Shown piece by piece: positions 34,504 through 41,964 of a DNA stretch of 64,000 nucleotides (its first letter is position 1; each line of letters begins with the position of its first letter). Under the pieces are notes generated by a model. It was not told the origin of the DNA, searched no databases, and saw only the letters and a program-made list of their open reading frames with translations. Source of the DNA: Lachnospiraceae bacterium (lineage in GTDB: Bacteria; Bacillota; Clostridia; Lachnospirales; Lachnospiraceae); the NCBI GenBank assembly GCA_910575565.1, contig CAJTFL010000003.1:186001-250000 (forward strand), read 5' to 3'. Both the position numbers and the translations under genes were made by a program.

Positions 34504-34530
34504 GATAACCGATTCCTATCAGTAACACAC
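34497..34530 (-). promoter_or_regulatory. RAT (ribonucleic antiterminator) site for GlcT
   Basis: Minus strand reads GTGTTACTGATAGGAATCGG then TTATCAGGCATAA. The conserved GTTACTG ... CAGGCA frame of LicT/GlcT RAT hairpins is present. Confidence 0.75.
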
Positions 34531-34537
34531 TAAAGTT

Positions 34538-34566
34538 AGTATAGTGGAAAAGCCACGGTTTGTCAA
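34538..34566 (-). promoter_or_regulatory. Promoter of ptsG
   Basis: Minus strand: perfect TTGACA (34561-34566), 17-base spacer, TATACT (34538-34543). Transcription starts just before the RAT. Confidence 0.85.
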
Positions 34567-34617
34567 TGCAGAATTGAGAAAATATAGGCAAATGTAACAG
34601 AAAAGCGCGCCTGACGC

Positions 34618-35529
34618 CTAAAGCAGCATACACCACACCGGAAGGCTGACCAAGGTCATGGCCGTGGAAAACACTACGCACTTGCTGGCAAAAATCACGT
34701 CCCCGTCATACTTGGCCGCCAAAACCGTGGTCATGCAGGCGGCGGGCATGGCGGTCAAAAGCACCGCCACCCCCGTTACCAGGCGGTCAATCCCCGCCAG
34801 GCGGCATCCCGCGAAAATAATCCCCGGAAGGATCACCAGGCGGACAATGGTATACCGAAGGATATCCCAGGAAAACAGGGAGCGGATATCATCCACTTCG
34901 ACCAAAATCATCCCCACCATCAGCATGGAGATCGGCGTATTGCAGCTTCCCAAGGCGCTGGCCGCATTCTCCAAAAACGCTGGAAGGGGCGGATCCGCAA
35001 GCATCAGGAACATCCCCACGAACACGGCAATGATGCAGGGGTGGGTCAGCACCTTCTTTGCCAGGGTTTTCTTATCCGGCGCTTCCGTAAACAAGGTCAG
35101 GCCGGCAGACCACATCACGATCCGCTGAGGGATCAGGAAAACCGCCGAATACATCAGACCCATGGAGCCGAACACGCTTTCCGCGATGGGGCTTCCCATA
35201 AATCCCCCGTTGGAACAGACGGTGGCATACTGGAGCACCTGCTTAGTCCCGTCCGGATGCCGACGATAAAGTGCCCGGCTTAAGGCCCAGGCTACGGCCT
35301 GGATCACCCAGGCCACCAAAAAGCCTGTCCCGAGATTTGCCAGGATCTCCCGGTCGATGTCTATCCGAAAGGACAGGGCAATGTTGCAGGGCAGGATCAC
35401 ATCAATCAGCAGATCCGTCAGCATCCCCCTGGCCTCCTCCGGAAGCAAATTTTTCTTCCGGATAAAGATGCCAACCCCTGCCAGCAAAAAGATTGTCCCC
35501 TGCAATGTCATCAGCTGCCCAATATCCAT
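34618..35529 (-). CDS. AEC (auxin efflux carrier) family transporter
   Basis: 303 residues, 10 hydrophobic segments in two repeats. Membrane carrier of the AEC family (malate, auxin and similar carboxylates). Signature MLTDLLIDVILPCNIALSF near residues 36-54 and MLMVGMILVEVDD near 200. Being downstream of glycerate kinase and related enzymes it may carry glycerate, tartronate or a sugar acid; that is inference. Start ATG 35529. Confidence 0.88.
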   Translation of the reverse strand: MDIGQLMTLQGTIFLLAGVGIFIRKKNLLPEEARGMLTDLLIDVILPCNIALSFRIDIDREILANLGTGFLVAWVIQAVAWALSRALYRRHPDGTKQVLQYATVCSNGGFMGSPIAESVFGSMGLMYSAVFLIPQRIVMWSAGLTLFTEAPDKKTLAKKVLTHPCIIAVFVGMFLMLADPPLPAFLENAASALGSCNTPISMLMVGMILVEVDDIRSLFSWDILRYTIVRLVILPGIIFAGCRLAGIDRLVTGVAVLLTAMPAACMTTVLAAKYDGDVIFASKCVVFSTAMTLVSLPVWCMLL

Positions 35530-35589
35530 ATCATCGTCCTGTCCTTTCCTGGTAAAAACCCCCGCCTGAAAGCATCTGAAAGCATTCCA

Positions 35590-35691
35590 AAGGCCTTGGC
35601 CTTACTGCTGGAATGCTTTTCAAATACCCTGGCCTTACTGCCGGAGGCGCTTTCCAAGACTCTCCGCCTTACTGCCAGAGATACTTTCCAG
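35590..35691. repeat. Three-copy ~34-bp tandem repeat
   Basis: Units share (G/C)GCCTTACTGC then (C/T)(G/A)GA and CTTT(T/C)CA, at 35598, 35631 and 35665. Non-coding, between the glycerate kinase stop and the AEC start. Confidence 0.7.
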
Positions 35692-35712
35692 GCAGCCCGC
35701 CGCCAGGAATGA

Positions 35713-36855
35713 TTACTTGGAAACCGCCATCCCCACCTTCAGGAAACGGAACATCCGCTCCGCCGCTCCCTGATAAAGCTCTTCCGCCCGCTCTAAGGCC
35801 TCATCAATATCCATCGCCCCGTTTATGGTTGGGATAATGCTTTCCACGCCGAATTCATAAATTTTTTCCGCGCCCTTACCCATGCCGCCTACGATGGCCA
35901 CCGCCGGGATTCCCTTATTTTTACAGCGCATGCCGATGCCGCTGGGAACCTTCCCGAAGGCGGACTGCCAGTCAATGCGCCCTTCGCCGGTCACTACCAC
36001 ATCCACGCCTTCCAGCATCCGGTCGAAATCAATCAGGTCGAGAACCGTCTCAATGCCGGACTTTAAGGTGGCGTTTAAAAAGCCGCAGGCCGCAGCCCCA
36101 AGGCCTCCTGCCGCGCCTGCCCCAGGCAGATTGTCAATATCCCGGCCAAGAGCCTCGCCGGCCACTTTGGCATAGGACTTCATGCCTGCTTCCAGCTCAT
36201 CTAAGATTTCCGGCGTGCCGCCCTTCTGCTTTCCAAAAGTATAGGTAGCGCCGTCCGGCCCGGTTAAAGGGTTATTCACATCACACATTACCGTAAATGC
36301 AGCTTCCTTTACCGCAGGATGAAGGCCGCTTATATCCACCTTCGCCACTTTTGCCAGATCCGAGCCCTGGCCCTTTAATTCCTTTCCGTCCTTATCCAGG
36401 AACTTTACCCCAAGAGCCGCCATGGCTCCCATGCCGCCGTCATTGGTAGCGCTTCCCCCAAGGGCGATGGAGATATTGCGGAAACCCTTATCCAAAGCAT
36501 CCTTAATCAGCTCCCCAGTGCCGTAGGTGGTGGTATTTAACGGGTTGCGAAGCTCTGCCGGAACCATGGGAAGGCCGGAAGCGGCAGCCATCTCGATAAT
36601 GGCGCTTTCCTCATTGATCTTGCCGTAAACGGCCGTCGTCTCTTCCATCAGCGGCCCATGCACCGAAACCTCAATCAGGCTTCCCTTGGTCATGGCGATA
36701 ACCGCGTCCACCGTGCCCTCCCCGCCGTCCGCGATCAGCGTGCCTGCCGTCTCACAGCCGGGAAACACCTTGTTCGCCGATTCCGTAAGCAGCTCAATAA
36801 TCTTTTCCGAAGACAAAGTCCCTTTAAACGAGTCTGACGCAAACAAAAATTTCAT
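35713..36855 (-). CDS. Glycerate kinase (GarK/GlxK type)
   Basis: 380 residues. Phosphorylates D-glycerate to 2- or 3-phosphoglycerate. Signatures: FLFASDSFKGTLSSEKI at residues 3-19, the ADGGEGTVDA motif (about residues 44-53), IALGGSATNDGGMGAMAALG (about residues 130-149) and VVTGEGRIDWQSAFGKVPSG (about residues 290-309). Receives glycerate from the tartronate semialdehyde reductase encoded two genes upstream. Own ribosome site (GGAGG). A terminator-like hairpin just upstream separates it from the DapA-family gene. Confidence 0.95.
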   Translation of the reverse strand: MKFLFASDSFKGTLSSEKIIELLTESANKVFPGCETAGTLIADGGEGTVDAVIAMTKGSLIEVSVHGPLMEETTAVYGKINEESAIIEMAAASGLPMVPAELRNPLNTTTYGTGELIKDALDKGFRNISIALGGSATNDGGMGAMAALGVKFLDKDGKELKGQGSDLAKVAKVDISGLHPAVKEAAFTVMCDVNNPLTGPDGATYTFGKQKGGTPEILDELEAGMKSYAKVAGEALGRDIDNLPGAGAAGGLGAAACGFLNATLKSGIETVLDLIDFDRMLEGVDVVVTGEGRIDWQSAFGKVPSGIGMRCKNKGIPAVAIVGGMGKGAEKIYEFGVESIIPTINGAMDIDEALERAEELYQGAAERMFRFLKVGMAVSK

Positions 36856-36888
36856 GGTAATCTCCTCCGAATTTTCACTTTTTTCACG

Positions 36889-36932
36889 AAAAGGAAACCG
36901 GTTTCCTTTCGGATGGCAACCGGTTTCCTTTT
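36889..36932 (-). terminator. Hairpin between DapA-family gene and glycerate kinase
   Basis: Minus strand: AAAAGGAAACCGGTT ... AACCGGTTTCCTTTT. Stem with T-run on its 3' side, so it can terminate. It also contains a perfect 14-bp palindrome, GGAAACCGGTTTCC, so it could equally be an operator. Confidence 0.6.
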
Positions 36933-36944
36933 ATATGGGAAATC

Positions 36945-37844
36945 TTAAATTAACCCAGCTTTTTGCATCTCGGATTTAATCTTATCCAAAACCGGGCCTT
37001 CAGGAGTGGGCAGATTTGGCGTATAGGGAACACCGATATCCCGTCCCCTTAAGTTAGCCATATCCTTGGCCGCCACTGGGAAGCTTGCGCCATCCATGGA
37101 GAGCCTTACCGGATTTAACTTAAACTGGGCTTCCAGGGAACCCTCCAGATCACCGGCCACATACTTATTGTAAACATCCGTAATCAGCTCCGGCATAAAG
37201 TTAGCCGCCGTGCATACGCCGCCTACCGCCCCATGGCACATGGACGCGTACAGCAGGGTATCCTTGCCTCCAAACACCTTAAAGTTTACATCCCGGTTCA
37301 TGCGGATAAACTCGGAAGTTTGGGTGATGTCGCCGCTGGTATCCTTCATCCCTACGATATTTGGAACCTCATGGGCCAGCTTTGCCACTAGGTCTGCCGC
37401 CAAGGTATAGCCTACACGGCCCGGATTATTGTACAGAAGCACCGGGGTTTCCGGGATGGCATCGGCAATGGCTTTAAAATGCCGGAACAATTCGTCCTTG
37501 GTGGGCTTTAAGAACATGGGCTGCAGAATCGAAACGCTGGCCGCGCCGTTTGCCACCGCCATCTTCGCCAGCCTTATGGCCTTTTTGGTGCTGATGGCTC
37601 CGATTCCAAAATAAACCGGCACACGCTCTGCCGCCTGATCAACCACGATTTTTAAGCCCCGCTCCATCTCATCTTCTTCGATCACATAAAACTCGCCGTT
37701 GCTGCCGTATAACAGGATGCCCGTCACTCCGCCGTCAATAACGTAATCTACCTGCTCGCGGATTTTCTTTTCGTCAATCAGCTCGTCGGCATCAATCGGA
37801 GTAATCATGGGCACTACTACGCCTTTAATGAAATCAATATTCAT
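36945..37844 (-). CDS. Dihydrodipicolinate synthase (DapA) family lyase/dehydratase
   Basis: 299 residues, class I aldolase TIM barrel. The Schiff-base Lys is in NIVGMKDTSGD (about residues 161-171) and the Tyr in LLYNNPGRVGY (about residues 133-143). True DapA is unlikely because its neighbours are glycerate kinase and tartronate semialdehyde reductase; a role in sugar-acid breakdown (keto-deoxy-glucarate or similar) is more likely. Substrate not decidable. Starts 27 bp after the reductase stop. Confidence 0.88.
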   Translation of the reverse strand: MNIDFIKGVVVPMITPIDADELIDEKKIREQVDYVIDGGVTGILLYGSNGEFYVIEEDEMERGLKIVVDQAAERVPVYFGIGAISTKKAIRLAKMAVANGAASVSILQPMFLKPTKDELFRHFKAIADAIPETPVLLYNNPGRVGYTLAADLVAKLAHEVPNIVGMKDTSGDITQTSEFIRMNRDVNFKVFGGKDTLLYASMCHGAVGGVCTAANFMPELITDVYNKYVAGDLEGSLEAQFKLNPVRLSMDGASFPVAAKDMANLRGRDIGVPYTPNLPTPEGPVLDKIKSEMQKAGLI

Positions 37845-37871
37845 GGAGTTTTCCCCCTGGCATTCTCTTGA

Positions 37872-38753
37872 CTATTCTACCGTTACATTGCCGATCTTCT
37901 CATAGAATTTCACCAGGCTGGAATGATCTTCCTTCTCATAACCGTCAGCCTTTAAGGCCTGCATCATTTCCATCAGCTGGCCGGTCAGCGGCACGGGAGC
38001 TGCAATGGCATGGGCTGCATTTAAGGCATTGGTCAAATCCTTGATGTGCAGTTCGATGCGGAAGCCCGGCTTAAAGTTCCTGGACAGCATCATAGGCGCT
38101 TTCGCATCCATAACGGTGGAGCCTGCAAGGCCGCCGCGGATGGCCTGGTATACCAGCTCAGGATCTGTCCCCGCCTTCTTTGCGAAAGCCAGAGCCTCGC
38201 CTACTGCAGCGATATTTACCGCTACCACGATCTGGTTTGCCAGCTTGGCAACGTTGCCGGAACCTAGCTCACCAACGTACACTACAGAGCCTGCCATAAC
38301 CATCAGCATATCGTAATATTTGTCAAATAATTCCTTCTCGCCGCCTACCATCACGGATAAGGTTCCGTCGATAGCCTTTGGCTCGCCGCCGGAAACCGGG
38401 GCATCTAACATCTTAATGCCTTTCTTTGCCAGGTCAGCGCCGATTTTCTTGGACTCAACCGGGTCAATGGAGCTCATATCGATCAGTACGCTTCCCTCAT
38501 GGGCGCCGTCCGCGATACCATTCTCGCCCAAAGCTACGGAACGTACATGGGGGGAATTGGGAAGCATGGTAATGACAACATCGCACGCCTTGGCCACCTC
38601 TGCCCCATTAGCCGCTTCCTTAGCGCCCATGGCTACCAGCTCTGCAACCGCGTCCTTGTTAAAATCGCAAACTACCAGTTCGTTTCCGGCCTTCACTAAA
38701 TTCTTGCTCATAGGCTTGCCCATGATGCCTAATCCGATAAACCCGATTTTCAT
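37872..38753 (-). CDS. garR: 2-hydroxy-3-oxopropionate (tartronate semialdehyde) reductase
   Basis: 293 residues, beta-hydroxyacid dehydrogenase family. NAD(P) motif GFIGLGIMGKPMSKN (residues 3-17), substrate motif DAPVSGGEPKA (about residues 117-127) and catalytic Lys in GNVAKLANQ (about residues 166-174). Reduces tartronate semialdehyde to glycerate. First gene of the run garR - DapA-like - glycerate kinase - AEC carrier, with a sigma-A promoter about 110 bp upstream. A related 3-hydroxyisobutyrate dehydrogenase role cannot be ruled out from motif alone, but context fits GarR. Confidence 0.9.
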   Translation of the reverse strand: MKIGFIGLGIMGKPMSKNLVKAGNELVVCDFNKDAVAELVAMGAKEAANGAEVAKACDVVITMLPNSPHVRSVALGENGIADGAHEGSVLIDMSSIDPVESKKIGADLAKKGIKMLDAPVSGGEPKAIDGTLSVMVGGEKELFDKYYDMLMVMAGSVVYVGELGSGNVAKLANQIVVAVNIAAVGEALAFAKKAGTDPELVYQAIRGGLAGSTVMDAKAPMMLSRNFKPGFRIELHIKDLTNALNAAHAIAAPVPLTGQLMEMMQALKADGYEKEDHSSLVKFYEKIGNVTVE

Positions 38754-38859
38754 TTCTCATTACCTCTCTCTTTTTTTATTTGTAGCCTTAAGGAGCTGCC
38801 CCCTAAAGAACGGCTCCAAAACCCAGGTCAGTTGATTTCATTTCCGTTCTGATGGCATA

Positions 38860-38888
38860 AGTATATCCAATCCCTGTCCGTCATTCAA
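38860..38888 (-). promoter_or_regulatory. Sigma-A promoter of the garR operon
   Basis: Minus strand: TTGAAT (38883-38888), 17-base spacer, TATACT (38860-38865). Confidence 0.7.
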
Positions 38889-39013
38889 TAGTGCAAATGA
38901 ATAAAATATGATTGATTTTTTATTCATCTTCCATATCATTTCACTTTTATTTCACTATTCCCTTATTTTTGTTTCATCTACGGTTCATTTTCATTTCATC
39001 GTTAGTCAATCCC

Positions 39014-39053
39014 GCTGTAAATTTGCCATAATGCCCGCGGGATACCGCAATTT
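39014..39053. promoter_or_regulatory. Palindromic operator candidate upstream of the garR promoter
   Basis: TTTGCC ... ATGCCCGCGGGAT ... CGCAA at about 39023-39052 is an imperfect inverted repeat with a CCCGCGGG centre, about 140-190 bp upstream of the sigma-A promoter. This is a typical place for an activator site for the PrpR-like protein encoded next to it. Confidence 0.4.
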
Positions 39054-39089
39054 ACCCCTGCTTCGGTAACTTGCCTTTGTTTCGGCAGC

Positions 39090-39157
39090 TTATCCTTGCT
39101 CCAGCAGCTTATCCTTGCTCTGGCAGCTTATCCTTGCTCTGGCCGCTTATCCTTGCT
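39090..39157. repeat. Four-copy 19-bp tandem repeat
   Basis: TTATCCTTGCT recurs at 39090, 39109, 39128 and 39147, exactly 19 bp apart (unit about TTATCCTTGCTCTGGCAGC). The array begins right after the stop codon of the regulator gene. Not a multiple of three, so non-coding. Confidence 0.85.
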
Positions 39158-41095
39158 TCAATCTCTGCCCAGGCCGTATTTTTTCATCTGGCGCCACAGA
39201 GTCGCCTTGCTGATCCCCAGCTCCTCCGCAGTCTTTTTCCGGTTTCCCCCATGCTTTTTTAAGGCGGCGGCAATCTGCCTGGAGCGCTCGTCCGGCCATC
39301 CATCCTCTGCGTCCCGGCTTAAATTCCCTTCGCTCCCGGAATCCTTTTTCCCGCTTTTCCTTTCCAAGTTTTCCTTGCCGCCAAACAGCTCATCCAAGAC
39401 CTCCCTTACCGCCCACTCGTCCAAGGAACGCTTCGTGGCCGTTAAGATCAGCCGCTCGCAGAAATGCTCTACCTGGTATAGATTTCCAAACCAGGGGCAG
39501 TTTAGCAATACTTCCTCCGCCTCCCGGGTCAGCACATGGTATCGCCCGTACCGCTCGCAGCTTTCCCGGATAGCCGCCCCCAGCTTTTGCTTTAAATCTT
39601 CCTTCCTCTGCCGCAGGGGAGGAATCCGGATATCCAGGCCCTTAACCAGGTAATATAAATCTTCCCGGAACCTTCCCTGCCCCACGGCCTGCTCAAAAGC
39701 GCCGGGCACGCTGGCCGTCACCATCACCCTTACGTCCAAATGCCTATTTTGCTGCAGCTGCCGCCCGTGCCAAAGGCGATAGCGGATTAGCTGCAGCAGC
39801 CGGTATTGATTGGGCAGGCTAAGCATATCCCCATCCTCCAGCAAAAGCGTTCCCCCGTCCGCCTGCACGGCTGCCCCCTTTTCCCCGAAAAGCAGCGCAA
39901 ACTGTTCCTCATCCGCAAGACCCCTTACCGAAACATCCGCAAAGGCATTCCGGCTGCGCAGGCTGGCATTATGGATGCTTTGGGCCATCAGACGCTTTTC
40001 CGTCCCTGCCTCTCCCTCGATAAGCACCGGCAGATCCGACATGGCATAAAGCTTTGCCCTGCCAACGCACTGCCCCATGGCCGGCGATTCCTGGAGGATA
40101 TCGGAAAACTGCCCAAGGGCAATCAGGCCGTTGGAATGGCGCTTTTTCTGGGACTCCTGCTCCACCGTCAGCTTTTGGGCCATCTTATGGCAGGTAAGGA
40201 TGGCTCCTTCCACCTTCCCTTCCACCAAAACCGGAGCCAGGATGGCGTAAATGGAAAATCCGCGAACCCTGAGGAAAGCCCCATAGCTGTTCCCTCCCTT
40301 TTTCAGGATCTGCTCCACCTGGCTTAAGTCCAAATCCTGGAACACTTCTGCCAAAAGCCGCCCCGTAAGCTTTTTCCCCGGCTGCCCCAGCATATCCTCC
40401 AGCAAAGGATTCACCGCCAGGATCTTCCCTTCACCATCGATATGGGCCACGCCGCTAAAGGAGTAGTCCAAAAGGGTTTCCATCTGGGCTGCCTTTTTCT
40501 TCTCCACGTCCATGGCAAAGCTGATGCTTTTTGCCATGGAAAACGCGTTGCGCAGGGAATCCTCCGTGGTAGAAAGGAAAAGGGAGGGAACGCCCGCCCC
40601 GGCTGCCGCCTCCACCGCCACGTCGCCGCCGATAAGCAAATCCACTTTTTCCTCCACCGCCTGCAGGGCGGCGGCGCGCAGCTGTTCATTGTCCGGCGCA
40701 TAAAAGGCGCGCAGCTCAATGCCGTAAATCCCGTCAAAATACGACATATCGCAGAACATATTCCGAAAGCCCACCACGGCGATCACCGGGTGTTCTTTTT
40801 TCAGTATCTGCTTGGCCTTCATCACTAAAAGCGCCATCTCCTGAGCCGTGATCACGATTTCAATCACCGGGATATCCGTATACTGCTTAATCAAGGATGC
40901 CTGAAGCCCCCTGGCAATAATCATGGAAGCCCCGCCTGCTATGGCCTGCCTGGCTTCCATCACAATATTCTTCGTCCGCACCACCTTCATGCAGGAAACC
41001 GCAAAAGCCTTATCCTGGTATCCTGCCTCCTGCAACAGATTGTGAGCCTGGTAAATCATTTCTTCCCTGGGAACTAAAAGGGCTATTTTTCCCAT
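39158..41095 (-). CDS. PrpR-type regulator with degenerate AAA+ domain and Fis HTH
   Basis: 645 residues: PrpR_N sensor (1-190), PAS (about 205-300: YSFSGVAHIDGEGKILAVNP), AAA+ domain (about 330-560), Fis-type HTH (about 600-643: GNRKKTAEELGISKATLWRQ). This is the layout of a sigma-54 enhancer-binding protein, but the ATPase is worn: Walker A reads GEAGTEKR, the GAFTGA loop that contacts sigma-54 is missing (GEKGAAVQADGGT runs straight into Walker B), and Walker B reads LLLEDGD rather than LFLDEIGD. So it probably does not activate sigma-54 and may act with sigma-A, as TyrR-like relatives do. Likely controls the adjacent garR operon. Confidence 0.85.
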   Translation of the reverse strand: MGKIALLVPREEMIYQAHNLLQEAGYQDKAFAVSCMKVVRTKNIVMEARQAIAGGASMIIARGLQASLIKQYTDIPVIEIVITAQEMALLVMKAKQILKKEHPVIAVVGFRNMFCDMSYFDGIYGIELRAFYAPDNEQLRAAALQAVEEKVDLLIGGDVAVEAAAGAGVPSLFLSTTEDSLRNAFSMAKSISFAMDVEKKKAAQMETLLDYSFSGVAHIDGEGKILAVNPLLEDMLGQPGKKLTGRLLAEVFQDLDLSQVEQILKKGGNSYGAFLRVRGFSIYAILAPVLVEGKVEGAILTCHKMAQKLTVEQESQKKRHSNGLIALGQFSDILQESPAMGQCVGRAKLYAMSDLPVLIEGEAGTEKRLMAQSIHNASLRSRNAFADVSVRGLADEEQFALLFGEKGAAVQADGGTLLLEDGDMLSLPNQYRLLQLIRYRLWHGRQLQQNRHLDVRVMVTASVPGAFEQAVGQGRFREDLYYLVKGLDIRIPPLRQRKEDLKQKLGAAIRESCERYGRYHVLTREAEEVLLNCPWFGNLYQVEHFCERLILTATKRSLDEWAVREVLDELFGGKENLERKSGKKDSGSEGNLSRDAEDGWPDERSRQIAAALKKHGGNRKKTAEELGISKATLWRQMKKYGLGRD

Positions 41096-41170
41096 CTCCT
41101 ACTGTCTCCATTTCCCGCTTTCATCCTGAAGAGTCTCATCCATTTTTATGTATTTTGAAACAAAACCGCT

Positions 41171-41437
41171 TTACAGATACCCATATTCTTCTTGGATTAT
41201 CTCGGCTATCTTTTCCGTTTCCCTGAGCGTTCTCCCTGTAGTTTTTACAACGATACCATAACCCTTATCCGTCCATGGCAAGACAATCTCAATCAATCCA
41301 TTTTCCCTGACTTTCTTGATAAATTTACGTTCATAAGGATTATACGGCAGAGAATTAACAATCCCAACTAAATAAGGACATTGAACCAAGCGTTTTGAAA
41401 AATCTTCCAATACATCTTTTCCATGATCGTTCCTCAA
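41171..41437 (-). CDS. 88-residue protein, second half of a split gene in the DUF262/ATPase cassette
   Basis: No known family recognised. Starts at TTG 41437, overlapping the stop of the previous frame by four bases (TTGA). Sequence: DVLEDFSKRLVQCPYLVGIV, NSLPYNPYERKFIKKV, then LPWTDKGYGIVVKTTGR. It reads as the C-terminal part of a larger protein: a -1 slip in the A6 run at the end of the 41434-41952 gene continues directly into this frame (DKK-IVLRNDHGKDV). So it may be the tail of a protein of about 260 residues, made by frameshifting, or the result of one lost base. Function unknown. Confidence 0.6.
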   Translation of the reverse strand: MRNDHGKDVLEDFSKRLVQCPYLVGIVNSLPYNPYERKFIKKVRENGLIEIVLPWTDKGYGIVVKTTGRTLRETEKIAEIIQEEYGYL

Positions 41438-41952
41438 AACAATTTTTTATCAAAACTCTGCAAATCACATCTAACCAGTTCCGCCTCCGCCTCGCCTAGA
41501 AGCTGTGGAATATGCATACTTACGTGCTCATTCACACATATATTCCTAGCATAGTTTGAACTCGCATCCTTTAAAATTTCAATAAACGGAATATTCCAGC
41601 TTGAACTGTAAATACTAAAAACTGCCGAATCCAATAAAACTGCCAGTGCCAAACCTATGCATTCATCACCTTCATGCGTCCAACTATGCCCCCAATAATC
41701 CTCTTGATTTTTTTCTACCGATTCAGACTCATACGGTGAACGAAAAAACGAAAAATAAAAATTTCTGACATTTACTGAATTGGGCATTTTGCTGATCATT
41801 TGAAACAGCTTGACGTTATCCTCATGAGAAATCCTGCAGGTTGTCACATTATGCTTTAACAGCTCTTTATAAACGATAACCATAATCCGAACAGAATCAT
41901 GATCGATACCGTCTTTATCTTTAATTGAAAGTTCATTAAAAAATAAATCCAC
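41434..41952 (-). CDS. 172-residue protein of unknown function in the DUF262/ATPase cassette
   Basis: I do not recognise a family. It is soluble, with DLFFNELSIKDKDGIDHDSV at the N-terminus, a central WGHSWTHEGDECIGLALA and an acidic C-terminus LGEAEAELVRCDLQSFDKK. The 12-bp gap to the ATPase gene and the overlapping next gene show a tight operon. It ends in GAT AAA AAA TTG TTT TGA; see the next frame. Probably the effector or accessory component of the cassette, by position only. Confidence 0.6.
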   Translation of the reverse strand: MDLFFNELSIKDKDGIDHDSVRIMVIVYKELLKHNVTTCRISHEDNVKLFQMISKMPNSVNVRNFYFSFFRSPYESESVEKNQEDYWGHSWTHEGDECIGLALAVLLDSAVFSIYSSSWNIPFIEILKDASSNYARNICVNEHVSMHIPQLLGEAEAELVRCDLQSFDKKLF

Positions 41953-41964
41953 TTTTATCTCCTG

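Noticed and set aside
39014..39029. Sigma-54 promoter upstream of garR (TGGCA-N-CAGC, GG-N10-GC)
   Set aside because: The -12 part is poor (CAGC instead of TTGC), the regulator lacks GAFTGA, and a good sigma-A promoter is nearer the gene.
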